A stretch of 64,000 nucleotides of DNA, taken from assembly GCA_026874595.1 (NCBI GenBank), contig CM049308.1:26212367-26276366 (forward strand), written 5' to 3'. A program made the translations under genes and the position numbers. Each line of letters opens with the position of its first letter. The stretch's first letter is position 1. Source of the DNA: Sipunculus nudus. Taxonomy: Eukaryota > Annelida > Sipuncula > Golfingiida > Sipunculidae. This document shows positions 23,301-36,354 of this stretch, piece by piece. The notes below the pieces were generated by a model that made no database searches, had not been told where the DNA came from, and worked only from the letters and a program-made list of their open reading frames with translations.

Positions 23301-23452
23301 ATTTACTCACATACTACATTACATTCCTTTATAATAGCCCAACATGTCCATGATATTCATAAGCTTTATCGACTCAATATAGTATCACAGTGGAGAAACA
23401 TTTATAGTCAAATCATGATCAACTGAGCGCCGTGACCCATGGGTCCCTTGTT
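20307..23452 (+). mobile_element. family-A repeat element, copy 2
   Basis: Starts TTTTTAGCTCAGCTGACTAT and ends GCGCCGTGACCCATGGGTCC then CTTGTT, the same ends as copy 1. Two internal units (from ~20450 and ~21130) repeat the copy-1 phrases at high similarity. A 16-base poly-C lies at 21760-21775. The remainder (21.8-23.4 kb) is AT-rich and includes a small direct duplication at 22.34-22.45 kb. Confidence 0.75.
22336..22450. repeat. short direct duplication
   Basis: Two ~50-bp copies about 64 bp apart, both with TGCAACTTTTGCA, CAATTCTAATATTTTAACTT and TTTCAG. Confidence 0.75.
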
Positions 23453-24141
23453 ATTCTAATAAACTTTTTGGCTTGCTGGAGCTGAGCCACGCTAACCTGA
23501 CCATCTCTAACCTTACAGTGTCATTTGTCAAACCTGCTGATTATTGGCTATTTTGTTAATTTTATGCAGTTTGGAACATGTTTACTCCCTATAAAACATT
23601 GCAGATATTCTGGTTATCAAATATTCATAATATAATTATTTACAGTTACAATAAATAAAATCCAGGCCCATAGCCTTACTGTTAATTACTTCATATTTAC
23701 ACATACTTTCATTTGTGCCTTTAAAAATACTTTGTCAGGTCTATTGTCTGTAGAAATCATTCTGGAAAAAGACATTTCATAATTAAATCATCAAATCATG
23801 TATTTTTTTCCATAACCTTTCATATACGATCAGGTATGCACATTCAAAAGAAGTCTCTTTATTCCAATGAAATATTCTAACTCTCTCATAGATTTTAGAA
23901 AGATGGGCACTTTACAGGAAACAATATTAATGTTATCCTTATGCAGTGAATAAGTATTAACAAGTATAGTTTTGACCCTTCAGTGTGATGTACATGCTAG
24001 GCTTAATTTACTCTGTCAATATTTAGGTATCTATACAACAGATTTTATGTTAATAATATGGCAGAGAAAATGAAAAAAAAATGATTATTAATTGATCAAC
24101 TTTCAGTCATTGAGTATGATTTTAAAACTGATTCGTATCAC

Positions 24142-24145
<4 letters not shown>

Positions 24146-24200
<55 letters not shown>
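24146..24200. repeat. (TA)n microsatellite
   Basis: About 27 TA units, ending 42 bp before an exon-like segment of the broken gene. Confidence 0.97.
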
Positions 24201-24204
<4 letters not shown>

Positions 24205-24969
24205 TATATATGCATGCATTGTCTGTGTATTTGTATTTGCAGAAGCAAAGCTCCTATATACAGGATACTGCCTTCACTGTTTGGAGAATACAAGGATAAT
24301 ATGGGATTGCAGATGGAGGAGAGGTAATTCTTTCAAAACTATTATATTTGTGTTAATATATTCAGCAAGTATTAAAGATAGTTTTAACCTTTTTTTAAGT
24401 AAATACATATATAAAGAAAAATGTTGAAAATGTTAATTTTTTGTGGAGATAGAACAAAATCTTGGCTAGTTATTGTCTGTAATGTAAATGTAAAGATATA
24501 TTTGATATAATAATGTATAATTATTTTCACTTCTAAAGGTTCCCATTGACCAAAAGAAAACAATTTTTGTAGTTATTGTTTAAATTTTGTGAAGAAAGAA
24601 AAAAAGTTTATTTTCTGTAATGTAAATTGATAGAGTGTCAGACTTTGAAAAAATTATAAAAAAATATAAAAATTAAAGGGATAATTGCACTGAACTATAT
24701 TCTTGCATATTTCTCTCATGTTTCTTACATTTACAATCTCTCTTTTCTGTTTATTATTTTGTATGCAGGGAATGAGACCCCCAACACCTGTGAATGTTCA
24801 AGATGGGGACTGTAACATCACTGTAACATATGGTGGATGGCCAGAAACTGTCAACCCATGCAAGTTATTTCTACTTCCAATGGAGGCTTGCTATGCGTCA
24901 TTTTGGATATTTACCCTGGAGTATCCCAAGGGACTAAAAAGACCTTCAGGTTTCTTGATTTTGGGGTAA

Positions 24970-26033
24970 TTGAATGCACCTCTAACTGCCCTCCCATTGT
25001 CAATAGAGCTGGTTGGTCAGATTTAATGTTTTAATGCTGCATTTTCCTCTATAATATATCAACAATATAGGAAATATCAGTTAACGACTATTTCACTTTT
25101 AATATTCTTGTGTTTAAGTACCTTAATTAAATCAGGTAATTATCTTATTATTTTTATGGAAAAACGTTTACATTTGCACCCTTGTTACAGTGCAGGCATT
25201 CTCTTCAACTCCCTCCAGTTCGAATTTAATTGATGCAAAAATCATTTATTTACCAAGGACCTTTATTTTGGAATTCATTATCAGAAACTTAACACAAAGT
25301 AGATGCCTTTACTGTAGAAAGATTTGGTGACATATAAGTTAAATCCATTTCAATTGTTTGACTTGTGTTGTGACCATCTTTTACTTTAAAGATACCATTA
25401 ATTTAAAACACTGTTAATTTATTGATGCACTTTTATCTGTTTTTCAAAGATACATTATAAATAGATTTGGGCCCCATTGTTTAAAAGATCAGCAACCTTA
25501 ATGAGATAACACACAGCATTCATAATAGTAATCATAATAATATTGCACTAATTGCAAAATTTTATATGTTTAGTTGGAGAGGATTTAACTGCCATGCAGT
25601 GTGGTCAAAATGTTTAAATATGTTTGCTTCCTAATGATGCCTTTTGGAAGATCAGTATAATCTGAATAACTATATACATTAAGTACACGTATTGTACATG
25701 TTGATGATCTGTTGAATATTTCATACAATAAAGAAGTTGTGTGATATTATGTGTGAGCATGCATTTTTTATGCCATTTCCCAAATTAACCAAGATGCATT
25801 TTCCTCTGTGGATATCCTGATTTGATTTTCGGGACACTTGACTGTCAAACAGAAAGTTACAACTCTATCATAAGGAGGTCTGACTTCGTTCGTAATAATT
25901 TTACTGGTAAAATCTAAAAAAAACATGTTATGAGAAACCTGAAGTACACAGATACAAATAAAGAGTTCGTCCGGAGTGACAAGACAGAAACGTTTTGAGA
26001 AAGATTATGGAAACCTGTAACAGGGTATAGCTC
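24970..26033. other. non-coding, nothing recognised
   Basis: AT-rich sequence after the stop of the last exon-like segment. Several AATAAA-like motifs (for example ACAATAAAGAAG near 25727) could serve as polyadenylation signals, without further support. Confidence 0.4.
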
Positions 26034-26386
26034 CAAGTGCAAAGCACTGTTATTTATTATAAAGTAACAATGTTTTGTTATTCTACATATCAAAGCACCG
26101 TGAAATAACGGTGCAATGCCCTGATTCCAGTTTAAATCACTGTTTATTCACGTCTCTTAGCACTGTAAAATAACGGCATATTGTCCCGTAAAATAACAGA
26201 TGCCCGTTATTTCCCGTGGCTAAGCACCGTTTATTTACGTCCCAAAGCGCTGTAAAATTACGGTGCAATGCGACGTTATTTAACGCACTGCGTTATTTCT
26301 TTGCACGTAAAATAACGGTGCATTGCACTGTCAACTTTGCTGCCAGTGCAAAGCACCGTTATTTTACGTGCAACTTTTAACAGTGT
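26034..26386. repeat. 'CGTAAAATAACGG' palindromic repeat element
   Basis: At least six direct or inverted copies of a motif around GTAAAATAACGGTGCAATGC in ~350 bp (near 26100, 26165, 26190, 26250, 26305, and inverted at 26350), closing with TTTTAACAGTGTA. The complement of this end appears at 17506. A MITE-like element rich in small inverted repeats is likely; its left boundary is not clear. Confidence 0.6.
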
Positions 26387-28752
26387 ACTCGTAGAAATGC
26401 AAATCCTAAGCAAAACTAATTGTTTCAGTTTATTTGGCAGATATAATACATTTACAAGAGTACATTTACAAGATTGTCCAATCATTGTCAGAAAGCTTTT
26501 TTGTATCACACGAAACTTTCACATTCATCAACATTAAAGAAAACACACACACACATATATATATGTAACCCCGGGTACCCATCTCAATGGGCTTTAAGTG
26601 ACAACAACAGGCCAAGTACCGTGTCACCAACTGAGTTTTTCTATACATCCACTTGAGTAGAACATAGAAGAGAGTTACAATATAGTCTTACAATAGTAAA
26701 CAACAAGAAAAAGAAAAAGGAAAAGGTGGTTGACGTGGTGGCGTTATGGCCCTGCAAATACACAATGACAAGTAGTCATTACCAATGTTGTCTATACAAC
26801 CTTAATAACAAAACATAAATAAAGTAGATATAAAAACTGACCCATCTATGTAAGAAAATAACTATATATATTTCACCTATCATTCACATGATAATTACGT
26901 ATCTTTCTTTCAGCAAAAATATCTCTACAATAACATCCTGTTATATAAAACCTGTTCAACTTACGCGCTCATATAACTGTTCATATGTCAAAACTAATAA
27001 GTCTTTAGTTTATACCTGATTCAGGTCTTATTAGTTAATTCAACACAATATTATCATGATACATGCTTGAAAAATATGCATGCCTGTTTGTATAAAGTTA
27101 TCTCTGTAGCTACACATTTACGGTAGTCTAGGCCAATCCATATACAGGAGTGTGCATATACAATATGTTTGACTGTGTAACAGTGCACACCATTTACATG
27201 GGCCATGAAGAGAAATTCAGATTAAAACCTATTAACATATATCATTAAACACGGGCGGAGACATAATAACTCCTTTAGTGACAAGGGCTGGTTTATTACT
27301 ACAGACATATCATCTTCGTATCTCACATAGACTCTGAAATTAAATCTCTATTTATACCTATCAACCTATATCAATAAACATGGGCAAATACTAAATATCT
27401 CCTCCAGGACAATGACGGGTCTAGTACTACAGATATATATACCATCTTCATATCTGACATAGATTCTGATATTAAAATCTCTATTTAACCCAATAAACAC
27501 ACGTGGACTCTGCTTTAAGAACAGAAACAGTAATACACACCTACATGATCTGTCAAATAAATCTCGCTGGTACTACATCCAATCTGTTTAGATCATAAGT
27601 ATTAAAAACCAGGGTACAAACCATAAACATCATACGAACCTCTCATTATAACAAACGACGCATATTCGCCATTTCCTAAGCACAAGTAAAGTCACGTGAC
27701 TACAGCATTTCGCCTCACTGACGTTCATTTGAAATCTAATATTAAGGATAATGAGTTCAATCTACGAAATATATTCCATAATGGCCTTTTACATACATGA
27801 TACCGCCCCAAGTCAAGTTTAGTCCGTTAACTGATATTCAAATCCGTAACTTTCTATTACCGCAACAAAAGACAGTATGCATTTCAGTTCTCCATCTTGA
27901 AAATATCTAAATCCAGGACCTACTTATCAGTGATGATGTGTTCGAAGTGTTTTATAGAAATACGTCATTAAACAAAATTGACAACTCGTCCAAACAATAC
28001 CAAAGGGTCTTATGACAAGTTTTAAAAATACTGACCCGGTCGCCACGAACTGTTCTCAGCACAAATCACCAAATATGAACTTCCAAAATCAAATCGTTCC
28101 GCACGTCTAGAAACTTAAAGACCCAAATCGGTTGGCATGCGCAGTGCCCGTCTACCTTATATGGTAACAGAGGCGGAGTGACATAATGTTCGGCAACATT
28201 ATCATGCACGTGTACTTGCGTGAGCTCGGCCGATTACTGCAGTAAAGGATTATATAACCAGCAATTGAACAGAATGTATCCTCATAAAATGTAAAAAAAA
28301 AGCATCAACTATGGTTTCTCATTGCTGGTCGAAGTCCAAGAACTTTAGATGTCCCATCGGATTATGGGAATACGCCAGCCTTCAAGTTTGACATGACCTC
28401 GAAACGTGAGCTCGTACATGCATGGTGACACTGGCAGCCGCATGGCCGATCCGGTGATGTACGCAGTAACTCTTTATCAAGTTTTTATTAGGGATTTAAG
28501 ACATCCCCGGATGTCAGTGCTGGTGCCCGACTAGTACCCGGTGCGATAATAGTCTAGCAAAGCGGAAGGTGGAAAATACATTATATTGGATTACATAAGC
28601 ACATACTGACACTTGGCAAGGCCAAGGTCACCATGTAAACTTACGTTACTTGAGTAAACTTTATATTTCTCCCACTCACGCTCTGGTTCAAACAAGTCCG
28701 TGGCATTTGTGGCACATAGTCACGTAGATGAATTCGGCAACTTAAGTTACCA
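26387..28752. other. non-coding stretch with one tandem duplication
   Basis: No gene recognised. At 27245-27490 two ~120-bp copies lie in tandem (AAACACGGGC... and AAACATGGGC..., both with TACTACAGA, ATCTTC-TATCT and AAATCTCTATTTA). An AC/AT microsatellite lies near 26547-26566. Confidence 0.5.
28562..28627. repeat. left copy of a 66-bp direct repeat flanking a nested repeat block
   Basis: GCGGAAGGTGGAAAATACAT...TTACATAAGCACATACTG...CCAAG; the same segment with about 7 differences is at 36638-36703, some 8 kb away. Confidence 0.8.
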
Positions 28753-31222
28753 TTTTTAGCTCAGCTGACTGTAAGTCATCTGAGCTATAGCGATCACTCT
28801 TTGTCCGTCGTCCGTCTGTCCGTAAACCAGGTTCAATTCGTAACCGCTGGACCTAGAATCTTGTAACTCGAAATTCTGAGAGGTCCATGAAAAATCTCCT
28901 TCGAAAACAGAAATTAGGTCTCTGTTACCCATATCCTTCGAGCTATGGGGCCCCAAAGTAATCCCCCCCCCCAGAATAGTCAAAAATTTCATACAAAAAC
29001 TTCAATATCTCATTAACTACATCACTGATGGTCATGATTTTTGGCATACATATTGATCATGAGATGTGTCATCAGTTCCTGCAGAATGGTGGTGCCACCT
29101 TTATTTTTCGATTTTTTTACGAATTTCTTTCTCTATTTTTGAGACCTGGAGCTAGAATCTTATTTCTTAAGACACTGTGAGACCTATGAAAAGTCTCCAT
29201 GGAAACCTGAAATAAGGTCTCTGTTACCCATATCCTTTGAGCTGTGGTGCTCCCAATTACCCCCAGAATAATGGAAAATTTGATAAAATCAAACTGCAAC
29301 ATCAATAACTTCAACACTGATGGTCATGATTTTTGGCACACATATTGATCAAGAGGAGTTCCATCAGTTCCTGCAGACTGGTGGTGCCACCTGTATTTTT
29401 TCAATTTTTTTTTCAGACATTTAAGGATGTAGTTATCTGTCTACAGGGTGAATATCGAAACCGCTGGACCTAGAATCTTCATTTTTTACACACAGGTAGA
29501 CCCATGAAAAGCTCCATGGAAACCTGAAATTAGGTCTCTGTTACCCATATTCTTCGAGCTATGGGGCTCCAAATTACCCCCCAGGATAATGGAAAATTTG
29601 ATACAAAAGCTCAAATATCTGAACATCTAATGCATTGATCACCATGATTTTTTGCATGGATAATGATCATGGAGTGTTTCATCAGTTTCTGCAGACTGGT
29701 GGCGCAATCTGTATTTTTTCGATTTTTTACGTTTTTTTCTCTATTTTGAGACCTTAAAGATGCAGTTATCTGTTAACAGGGCACAAATTGTAACGTCTGG
29801 ATCTAGAATCTTCTATCTTGACATACAGGGAGGTTCATGAAAAGTCTCCTTGGAAACCTAAAATTAGGTCTCTGTAACCCATAACCCCGGAGCTATTGGA
29901 TTTTGAAGTACGCCCGAGAATAATGGAAAATTTGATACAAAAGCTCAAGCATCTGAAAAACTAATGCATTGATCGCAATGATTCTACCAAATCCCCCCCC
30001 CCTCCCCCAGAATAATGGAAAATTTGATACAAAAGCTCAAGTATCTGAACAACTAATGCATTGATCATCATGATTCTTTGTATGCATATTGATCATGGAG
30101 TGTTTCATCAGCTCCTGCTGGCTAGTGGTGCCATCTGGATTTTTTTTTTTAATTCGTACCATTTTTTCTATATTTTTGAAACCTTTAAGAGTGCAGCTCT
30201 GTTAACAGGGCACAAATCATAACCACTGAACCTAGAATCTTCTTACTTGACATCCAGGGAGGTCCATCAAAAGACTCCTTTGAAACCTGAAATTAGGTCT
30301 CTGTTACCCATATCATCCAAGCTATGGGGCTCAGAAGTACCCCTAGAATAATTTAAAGCTTGATACAAAAGCTCCAGTATCTGAACAACTAATGCATTGA
30401 TCACCATGATTCTTTGCATGCATAAAGATCAAGGAGTGTTTCATTAGTTCCTGCATACTGGTGGTGCCACTTCAATTTTTTAAAATTTTTAACACATTTT
30501 TTTCCCTCTCTTCTTAGGGGCTTTTATGATGTGGTTATCCATTAACAGTGCAAAAATCGTAACCATTGGTCCTAGAATCTTCTTACTTGATATCCGAGGA
30601 GGTCTATGAAAAGCCTTCTTGGAACCCTGAAATAAGGTCTCTGTTACCCATATTTTCCAAGCTATGGGGCTTATGAGTACCCTACAGAATAATTGAAAAT
30701 TTGATACCAAAGCAGGGCACAAATCTTTATAATTGGACTTAGAATCTTCTACTTTGACATCCAGGGAGGTCCATGAAAAGACTTCTTAGAAACCTTAAAT
30801 TAGGTCTTAGTTACCCATATTCTCCGAGCTATGGGGCTTATAAGCACCCAAAGAATAATTTAAAATTAAATAACAAAGCAGGGCACAAATCATAACCATT
30901 GGGCCCAGAATCTTCTTGCTTGTTATCCTGAGAGTTCCTTAAAAGTTCTCCTCAGAAACCAGAAATAAGGTCACTGTGACCTATATTATCTGAGTTACAG
31001 GCCATGTTTGAGCACCCTAGAAATAATGCAAAATACAAACAAATTGCCACATTCCTCAGGACAGCTGAATGTCATCAAATTTGGTGTGCTTATGGGTCTT
31101 GATGCACCAGCTAATTTGCATGAACTATGATGCCACATACATTATCTTAATTAGTTGCCTGTGCCAGGACATATTGTCAACATGCCAGTCGGCTGAGCGT
31201 CATGACCCATGGGTCACTTGTT
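28753..31222 (+). mobile_element. family-B repeat element, long copy
   Basis: Starts TTTTTAGCTCAGCTGACTGT with a hairpin (AGCTCAGCTGACT / AGTCATCTGAGCT, three-base loop), followed by GTCCGTCGTCCGTC. It ends CGTCATGACCCATGGGTCAC then TTGTT, where TGACCCATGGGTCA is a perfect palindrome. The interior is seven or more diverged units of 170-350 bp built on 'ACCTAGAATCTTC', 'GGAGGTCCATGAAAAG', 'ATTAGGTCTCTGTTACCCAT', 'GAATAATGGAAAATTTGATA', 'CATCAGTTCCTGCAGACTGG'. No open frame. Confidence 0.78.
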
Positions 31223-31248
31223 TATTCTTCAGTACCATCCAATATAGA

Positions 31249-33411
31249 AACAAGGCCTACAGGCCTAATGTGAACCTGTGCATTGGGGAAATACACCAGG
31301 TATAATGCTTCAATGCTGGACCATTGCTTCTCATGTATATGAACAATGCAAGTACGAAACTTTTTGAATAAGAAACAATTATACAAACATCACTGCTGAA
31401 TTTCTGGCATGGGTGCACCCAACACAAAAATGATTGTAGCTGGCACCATCAGTCTTGTATACAACGAAGCTATCAGAGATATATACATATGCCCAATTTC
31501 AGGCTGATATATCAAACCCCTCCTGAGAAATAAGCAGAGACACACACTGTGCAAAAATTATTGTAGGTCGCACCACCAGTCTTTTATACGACAAAGCTAT
31601 TCGATATTTACAAATATGCCCAATTTCAGGCTGATATATCAAATTCCTCTGTAGAAATAAGCAGGCACGTACACTGTCCAAAAGTCATTGTTGGTGGGAC
31701 ACCTGTCTTGTGAACGAGAAGCCATCAAAGACACATAGACAGGTCAAAATATCCGGCCAATACATCAAACTTACCTTGAGTCTGATGCATGGGGCTGACC
31801 AGGCTTAAGTGAGAAAAGCAGTTGCCCCGAGTGAACTGTGACAAATTTGCTGGCTCAGGCTGCTGCACTGAGTGAACTCATGACCTGCACCTGGCTAGAC
31901 GTAGTGAACTTTTGACTTGCACCTGGCTGCACCGAGTGAACTCTTGACCTGTTGCATGATCTGACACAGTTGGCAGTCTGCCAAAGCTATACATAGATCC
32001 AGGCTGAACTTTGGTGCCAAAATTGATGCAGAGGGCAGTCTGCCAACGCTATAAATAGTATGCATCTACTGCACTGAGTGCACTCCTGACCTATACCTGG
32101 CTGCACTGAGTGAACTCTTGACGTGTTGCCTAATCTGATACAGTTCGCAGTCTGCCAAAGCTATACATAGATTCAGACTGACCTTTTGCCTCTTGCCAAA
32201 TCTGAAATAGTAGCCACTCCATTGAATTAGCTCACAGATTGGCTCCACATGCAGCCCTGAGGAGCATGACACCCATGAGGTGATCACATGGTGAAAATAA
32301 TGAGGTGTTCACATGTCACCCATGAGGTGATCACATGCCATGTGCTTGGCTGCACTGATTGAACTCTTGACCTATATCTGGCTCAGTGAATGAACTCTTG
32401 ATCTGTCGCCAAATCTGAATCAGTTGGCAGTTTCTTAACCTATTCAAAGATACAGACACATATCTTGGCCTGTTTGTAAATCTGTTTACACATACTGAAA
32501 GACTGGCTAAAATGCTTTTTTTTCAAGCTGACATAGGGTTAAGAGGCTAAATTTATAAGGTTTTTGCCAATAAAAAACAGGTCAATGTAGGTAGAACCAC
32601 AATATCTGCAACTTCAAATATGAGTCATGTGTCCAACATTTGCATAATACTTGGTAATTCTAGCTTCTGTCATTTCTGAGATTTCTATGTCAGTATGCTT
32701 ACTTGGCCAAATGACTGTTCAAATTCGTGTAAATCCACTTAAATTCATCAAATGTAAACCATTTGAACAAACTTGAGAGGGCTTGCCTCTGGGATCATTT
32801 CTGTAAAATATTGAACAATTTGGCTCGACCGTTTACAAGAAGAAGACTTTAAAAGGTTTTTCAGCTTTTTCCCTATAAAATCTAAGTAAATGCAGATAGC
32901 AAAAAATATAAGCTGAATCCCACAACATTTGATATGTGTCAGATTATTGCATAAAATCTGAGGATGGTAGCTCATGCTATTCCTGAGAAATTATGGGTTA
33001 ATGTACAGATGACCAATGACCCCAGTACAAAAAAAGGTCAATGCAGGTCAACAACTCCGGCCGTTTCTAAGATTGTCATTTTAGTATGCTTTTTGGACAG
33101 ATGACTAAGTTCAACTTCCTGTAACTCAGCCAAAATTCACCGAACTTGAACCATTTGAACAAACTTGAGAGAGATGGTATAAAAGATTGAACAACTTGGT
33201 TTTACTGTTTCGGAGGAGAAGAATTTTAAAGGGTTTTAGCACTCTCTATAAAATCTAAGAAAATGCAGAATTTTTCAGATGGCTAATTTTTTTTGATTTA
33301 AATTTCATGATGCTAGCTCCAGTCGTTTTCGAAATAGTATGGGTTAACGCACAGATGACGGACGACAGACGCCGCCACACCATCGCATTAGCTCACAGGT
33401 TCGGTAAAAAT
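31249..33411 (-). mobile_element. family-D repeat element, copy 1
   Basis: On the minus strand it begins TTTTTACCGAACCTGTGAGC and ends with a small palindromic AGGCCTGTAGGCCTTGTT (31249). Copy 2 (42347-44814) is collinear. Within it lie two repeat types: a short 'CTGCACTGAGTGAACTCTTG' series at 31.78-32.42 kb and ~250-350-bp units with 'GACTAAGTTCAA', 'TGTAACTC-GCCAAAAT' and 'CATTTGAACAAACTTGAGAG'. It starts only 26 bp after the end of the family-B element. Confidence 0.72.
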
Positions 33412-36354
33412 TACTACAGATTCATATATTGAATGCAAAATTAAAATACAGATACATCTCACTGATGGCAAAATCTTGAATTAAGTTGAATATGGATACC
33501 AATTATAATCCATGTACAGCTGTCTTTATATACCCACAGAGAGCTGTATATCTGTGATTGTAAACATTGCCTGGCATGATAAATATCTAAAATCATAAAT
33601 CTATATTTTTAAAAGCTTTGAAAAAACTTTCTTGTCAATATTAACCATAGATAACCTGAAATCTAAATGTCTAAATGCATGATGTAACGGTTGCTGATAA
33701 ACTGGTGCCAGGCCAGATGTATCTGCTTCACACATCTATAACATATATGGTAAAATGACTCCATTATATCTTTATAATTCAGCCAAAATTGGAACCATAA
33801 AAGACAATTAATATAAGAATTATTCAGGGGATTATTCTTGTAAAATATTAAACAAATTGGCCTCAGTGGCGTCAGTCAAAAACGTTTTGCAGGTTTATAA
33901 CTCATTTAGGGAAATAAAGCAAAATGGCTAAGTTAAGCTTCACATAAATCAGCCAAAAATCTTGAATTAAACTTGAATTATCAACATCTAGGGATAATTA
34001 ACGTATGAGATTTAAGAATTTGGCCCAGTGGTTTTTGAGAAGAAAATCTTTGTAGCCACTGAGCTAAAATGGGCTGTTATGGCAAATGACTAAATTCAGC
34101 TTCCCATAACTCAGCCACTGAAAGTCGCTGAACTGAGACCATTTAAACAAACTTCAGAAAGCACTACCCTAGGATCATTTCTGTGCGATATTAAACAATT
34201 TGTTCATATGATTTCAGAGAAGAAATTTTTTGTAGCCGTCAGTATGATATCGGCACTGAGGACCCCGTACAAAAAAGGTCGATGCAGGTGGCGCCACCAA
34301 TACCTCAATTTCAGATATGACTCATGTGACCAACATTGGCATTAAATTTGGTGATGATAGCTCCAGCCGTTTCTGAGATTGTTATTTTAGGATGCTTTTA
34401 GTATGGACGGATGACTAAGTTTACTTCCTGTAACTCGGCCAAAAATCACCGAACTTAAACCATTTGAACAAACTTGAGAGAGATTGTTCCAGGAATCATT
34501 GCTATGAAGTATTGGACAATTTGGCTGAACAGTTTCGGCGAAGAAGAATTTTAAAGGTTTTTAAGCTTTTTCCCTATAAAATCTAAGAAAATGCAGTTAG
34601 CCAAAGAATTAGCAAAATCCGATAGAGTTTTTTAGATGACTATTTTTTTGCATAACATTTTGTAATGCTAACTCTTGCCGTTTTCAAGATAGTATGGGTA
34701 AACGTACGGACGACGGACGCCGGACGATGCCACACGATCGCATAAGCTCACAGGATCGCTAAAAATGCAGTTAGCAGAGAAATAAGCAAAATCCGATAGA
34801 GTTTTTTAGATGACTATTTTTTTGCATAACATTTTGTAATGCTAATGCTTGCCGTTTTCAAGATTGTATGGGTAAACGTACAGACGACGGACGCCGGACG
34901 ATGCCACACGATCGCATAAGCTCACAGGATCGCTAAAAATGCAGTTAGCAGAGAAATAAGCAAAATCCGATAGAATTTTTAGATTACAAATTTTTGCTTA
35001 AAATTTGAGGATGCTAGCTCCTGCCCTTTTTGAGATAGCTATGATGCACGACGGACGACGGACAACGCCACACCACTGCATAAGCTCACAGATTTGCTAA
35101 AAATGCAAACCAAGTTTTTTCAAACAGTTGAAAGATATTGTTCCAATAGTTCTAAAGCTGCGTCTAAACGGCTAGACACATTGTCTAGACACTAGACAGA
35201 GCCAGGTCAGTTTGCCATGGTGAAGCCTGGACCCCACCTGGTTGTACTGAGTGACCTCTGGACTTGGCTGCTGAAACCCAGCATGTTGTCAAATCTGTTT
35301 TCAAACACAGATAGCCTTGTAAAATTGGCTACACTGCTTTTATAAAGCTGCATTTACCCAATCTATTCTTATAAAATTGGCAGATCCCTTCCATAGAATA
35401 AGTGTTGTAAAGTTTAAACCAATCAGCTGAACAGTTTCATCATAAAACCGTGTATAAGCTAGAAGAGTCTAAAATTACATTTTTGCTTGTAAAAAACAGA
35501 CCAATGTAGGTGGGGCCACCAATACCTCAATTTCAGATACGATTTACGTGACAAACATTGGCATAAAATTGGTGATGATAGCTTTAGCTGTTTCCGAGAT
35601 TTCAATTATAGTGTCTTTTTTGGACAGATGACTAAGTTCAACCTCCTGTAACACGGCCAAAAATCTCGGAACTGAAACAATACAAAAACTTCAGAAAGAT
35701 TGTTCCAGGGAACATTTCTGTGAAATATTTGACAATTTGGCTGGACGGTTTCGGAGAAGAAGATTTTTATATCTTTTTAACTTTTCCTATATAAAATCTA
35801 AGTAAATCACTGAATCAAATCAATTTGAACAAATCTGAATTATCAAGATCTAGGGATCATTCATGTATGAGATTAAAGAATTTGACCCAGTGGTTTTTGA
35901 GAAGATCTTTTTTTAGCCACTGAGCTAAAATGGGCTGTTATGGCATATGACTAAATTCAGCTTCCCATAACTCAGCCAAATGTCACTGAACTGAGACCAT
36001 TTGAACAAACTTCAGAAAGCAATACCGTCAAGATCATTTCTGTGCGATATTAAACAATTTGGCCATATGGTTTCAGAGAAGAAGTTTTTTGTAGCCCTCA
36101 TTATGATACAGGCACTGATGACCCCCGTACAAAAAAGGGCTAATGCAGATGGCGCCACCAATACCTCAATTTCAGATATGAATCATGTGACCAATATTTG
36201 CATAAAATTTGGTGAAGATAGCTCCAGCCGTTTCTGAGATTTTAATTTTAGTATGCTTAACTCTTGCCGTTTTCAAGATAGTATGGGTTAGCGTACAGAC
36301 GACGGACGCCGGACGACGCCACACCATCGCATAAGCTCACAGGTTCGCTAAAAA
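33412..36354 (-). mobile_element. diverged family-D array
   Basis: More family-D material, ending on the minus strand side with TTTTTAGCGAACCTGTGAGC (36354). It contains three head-to-tail units of about 165-175 bp (34587-34759, 34760-34934, 34935-35098), each closing with GACGGACG...CCACAC...GCATAAGCTCACAG...GCT. The phrase 'GCTAAAAATGCAGTTAGC' marks the joins. Confidence 0.65.

Larger units (their letters stand above)
18987..24969 (+). pseudogene. broken multi-exon gene of an unrecognised family
   Basis: Four exon-like pieces with splice sites. 18987-19079 (93 bp, cag|AAAATGG...AATTAT|gtaagt) is fully open: KMVKHFHQSGKFKEDLDTIM... 19967-20149 (183 bp, gtgcag|GTG...AAG|gtaagt) continues in phase as VFREPYMHQLLEER and then meets TGA, with coding-like text resuming in other frames (VQMQDVQGAQLHWQAVAG). 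24243-24323 (81 bp) reads APIYRILPSLFGEYKDNMGL. 24769-24969 reads RPPTPVNVQDGDCNITV...EACYASFWIFTLEYPKGLKR, but the 24323/24769 join is off by one base. The ending 'FWIFTLEYPKG' resembles, from memory, the C-terminus of uncharacterised invertebrate proteins; no function can be given. Stops and frameshifts point to a pseudogene. A family-A element sits in its third intron. Confidence 0.4.

Noticed and set aside
20149-24243. Exon content of the broken gene inside family-A copy 2
   Set aside because: All of 20307-23452 matches family-A copy 1, so it is intron-inserted repeat and not part of the gene.
34587-35098. Regular repeats that might suggest a CRISPR array
   Set aside because: Units of 165-175 bp with no short repeat/unique spacer pattern, in animal DNA; they are transposon-end multimers.
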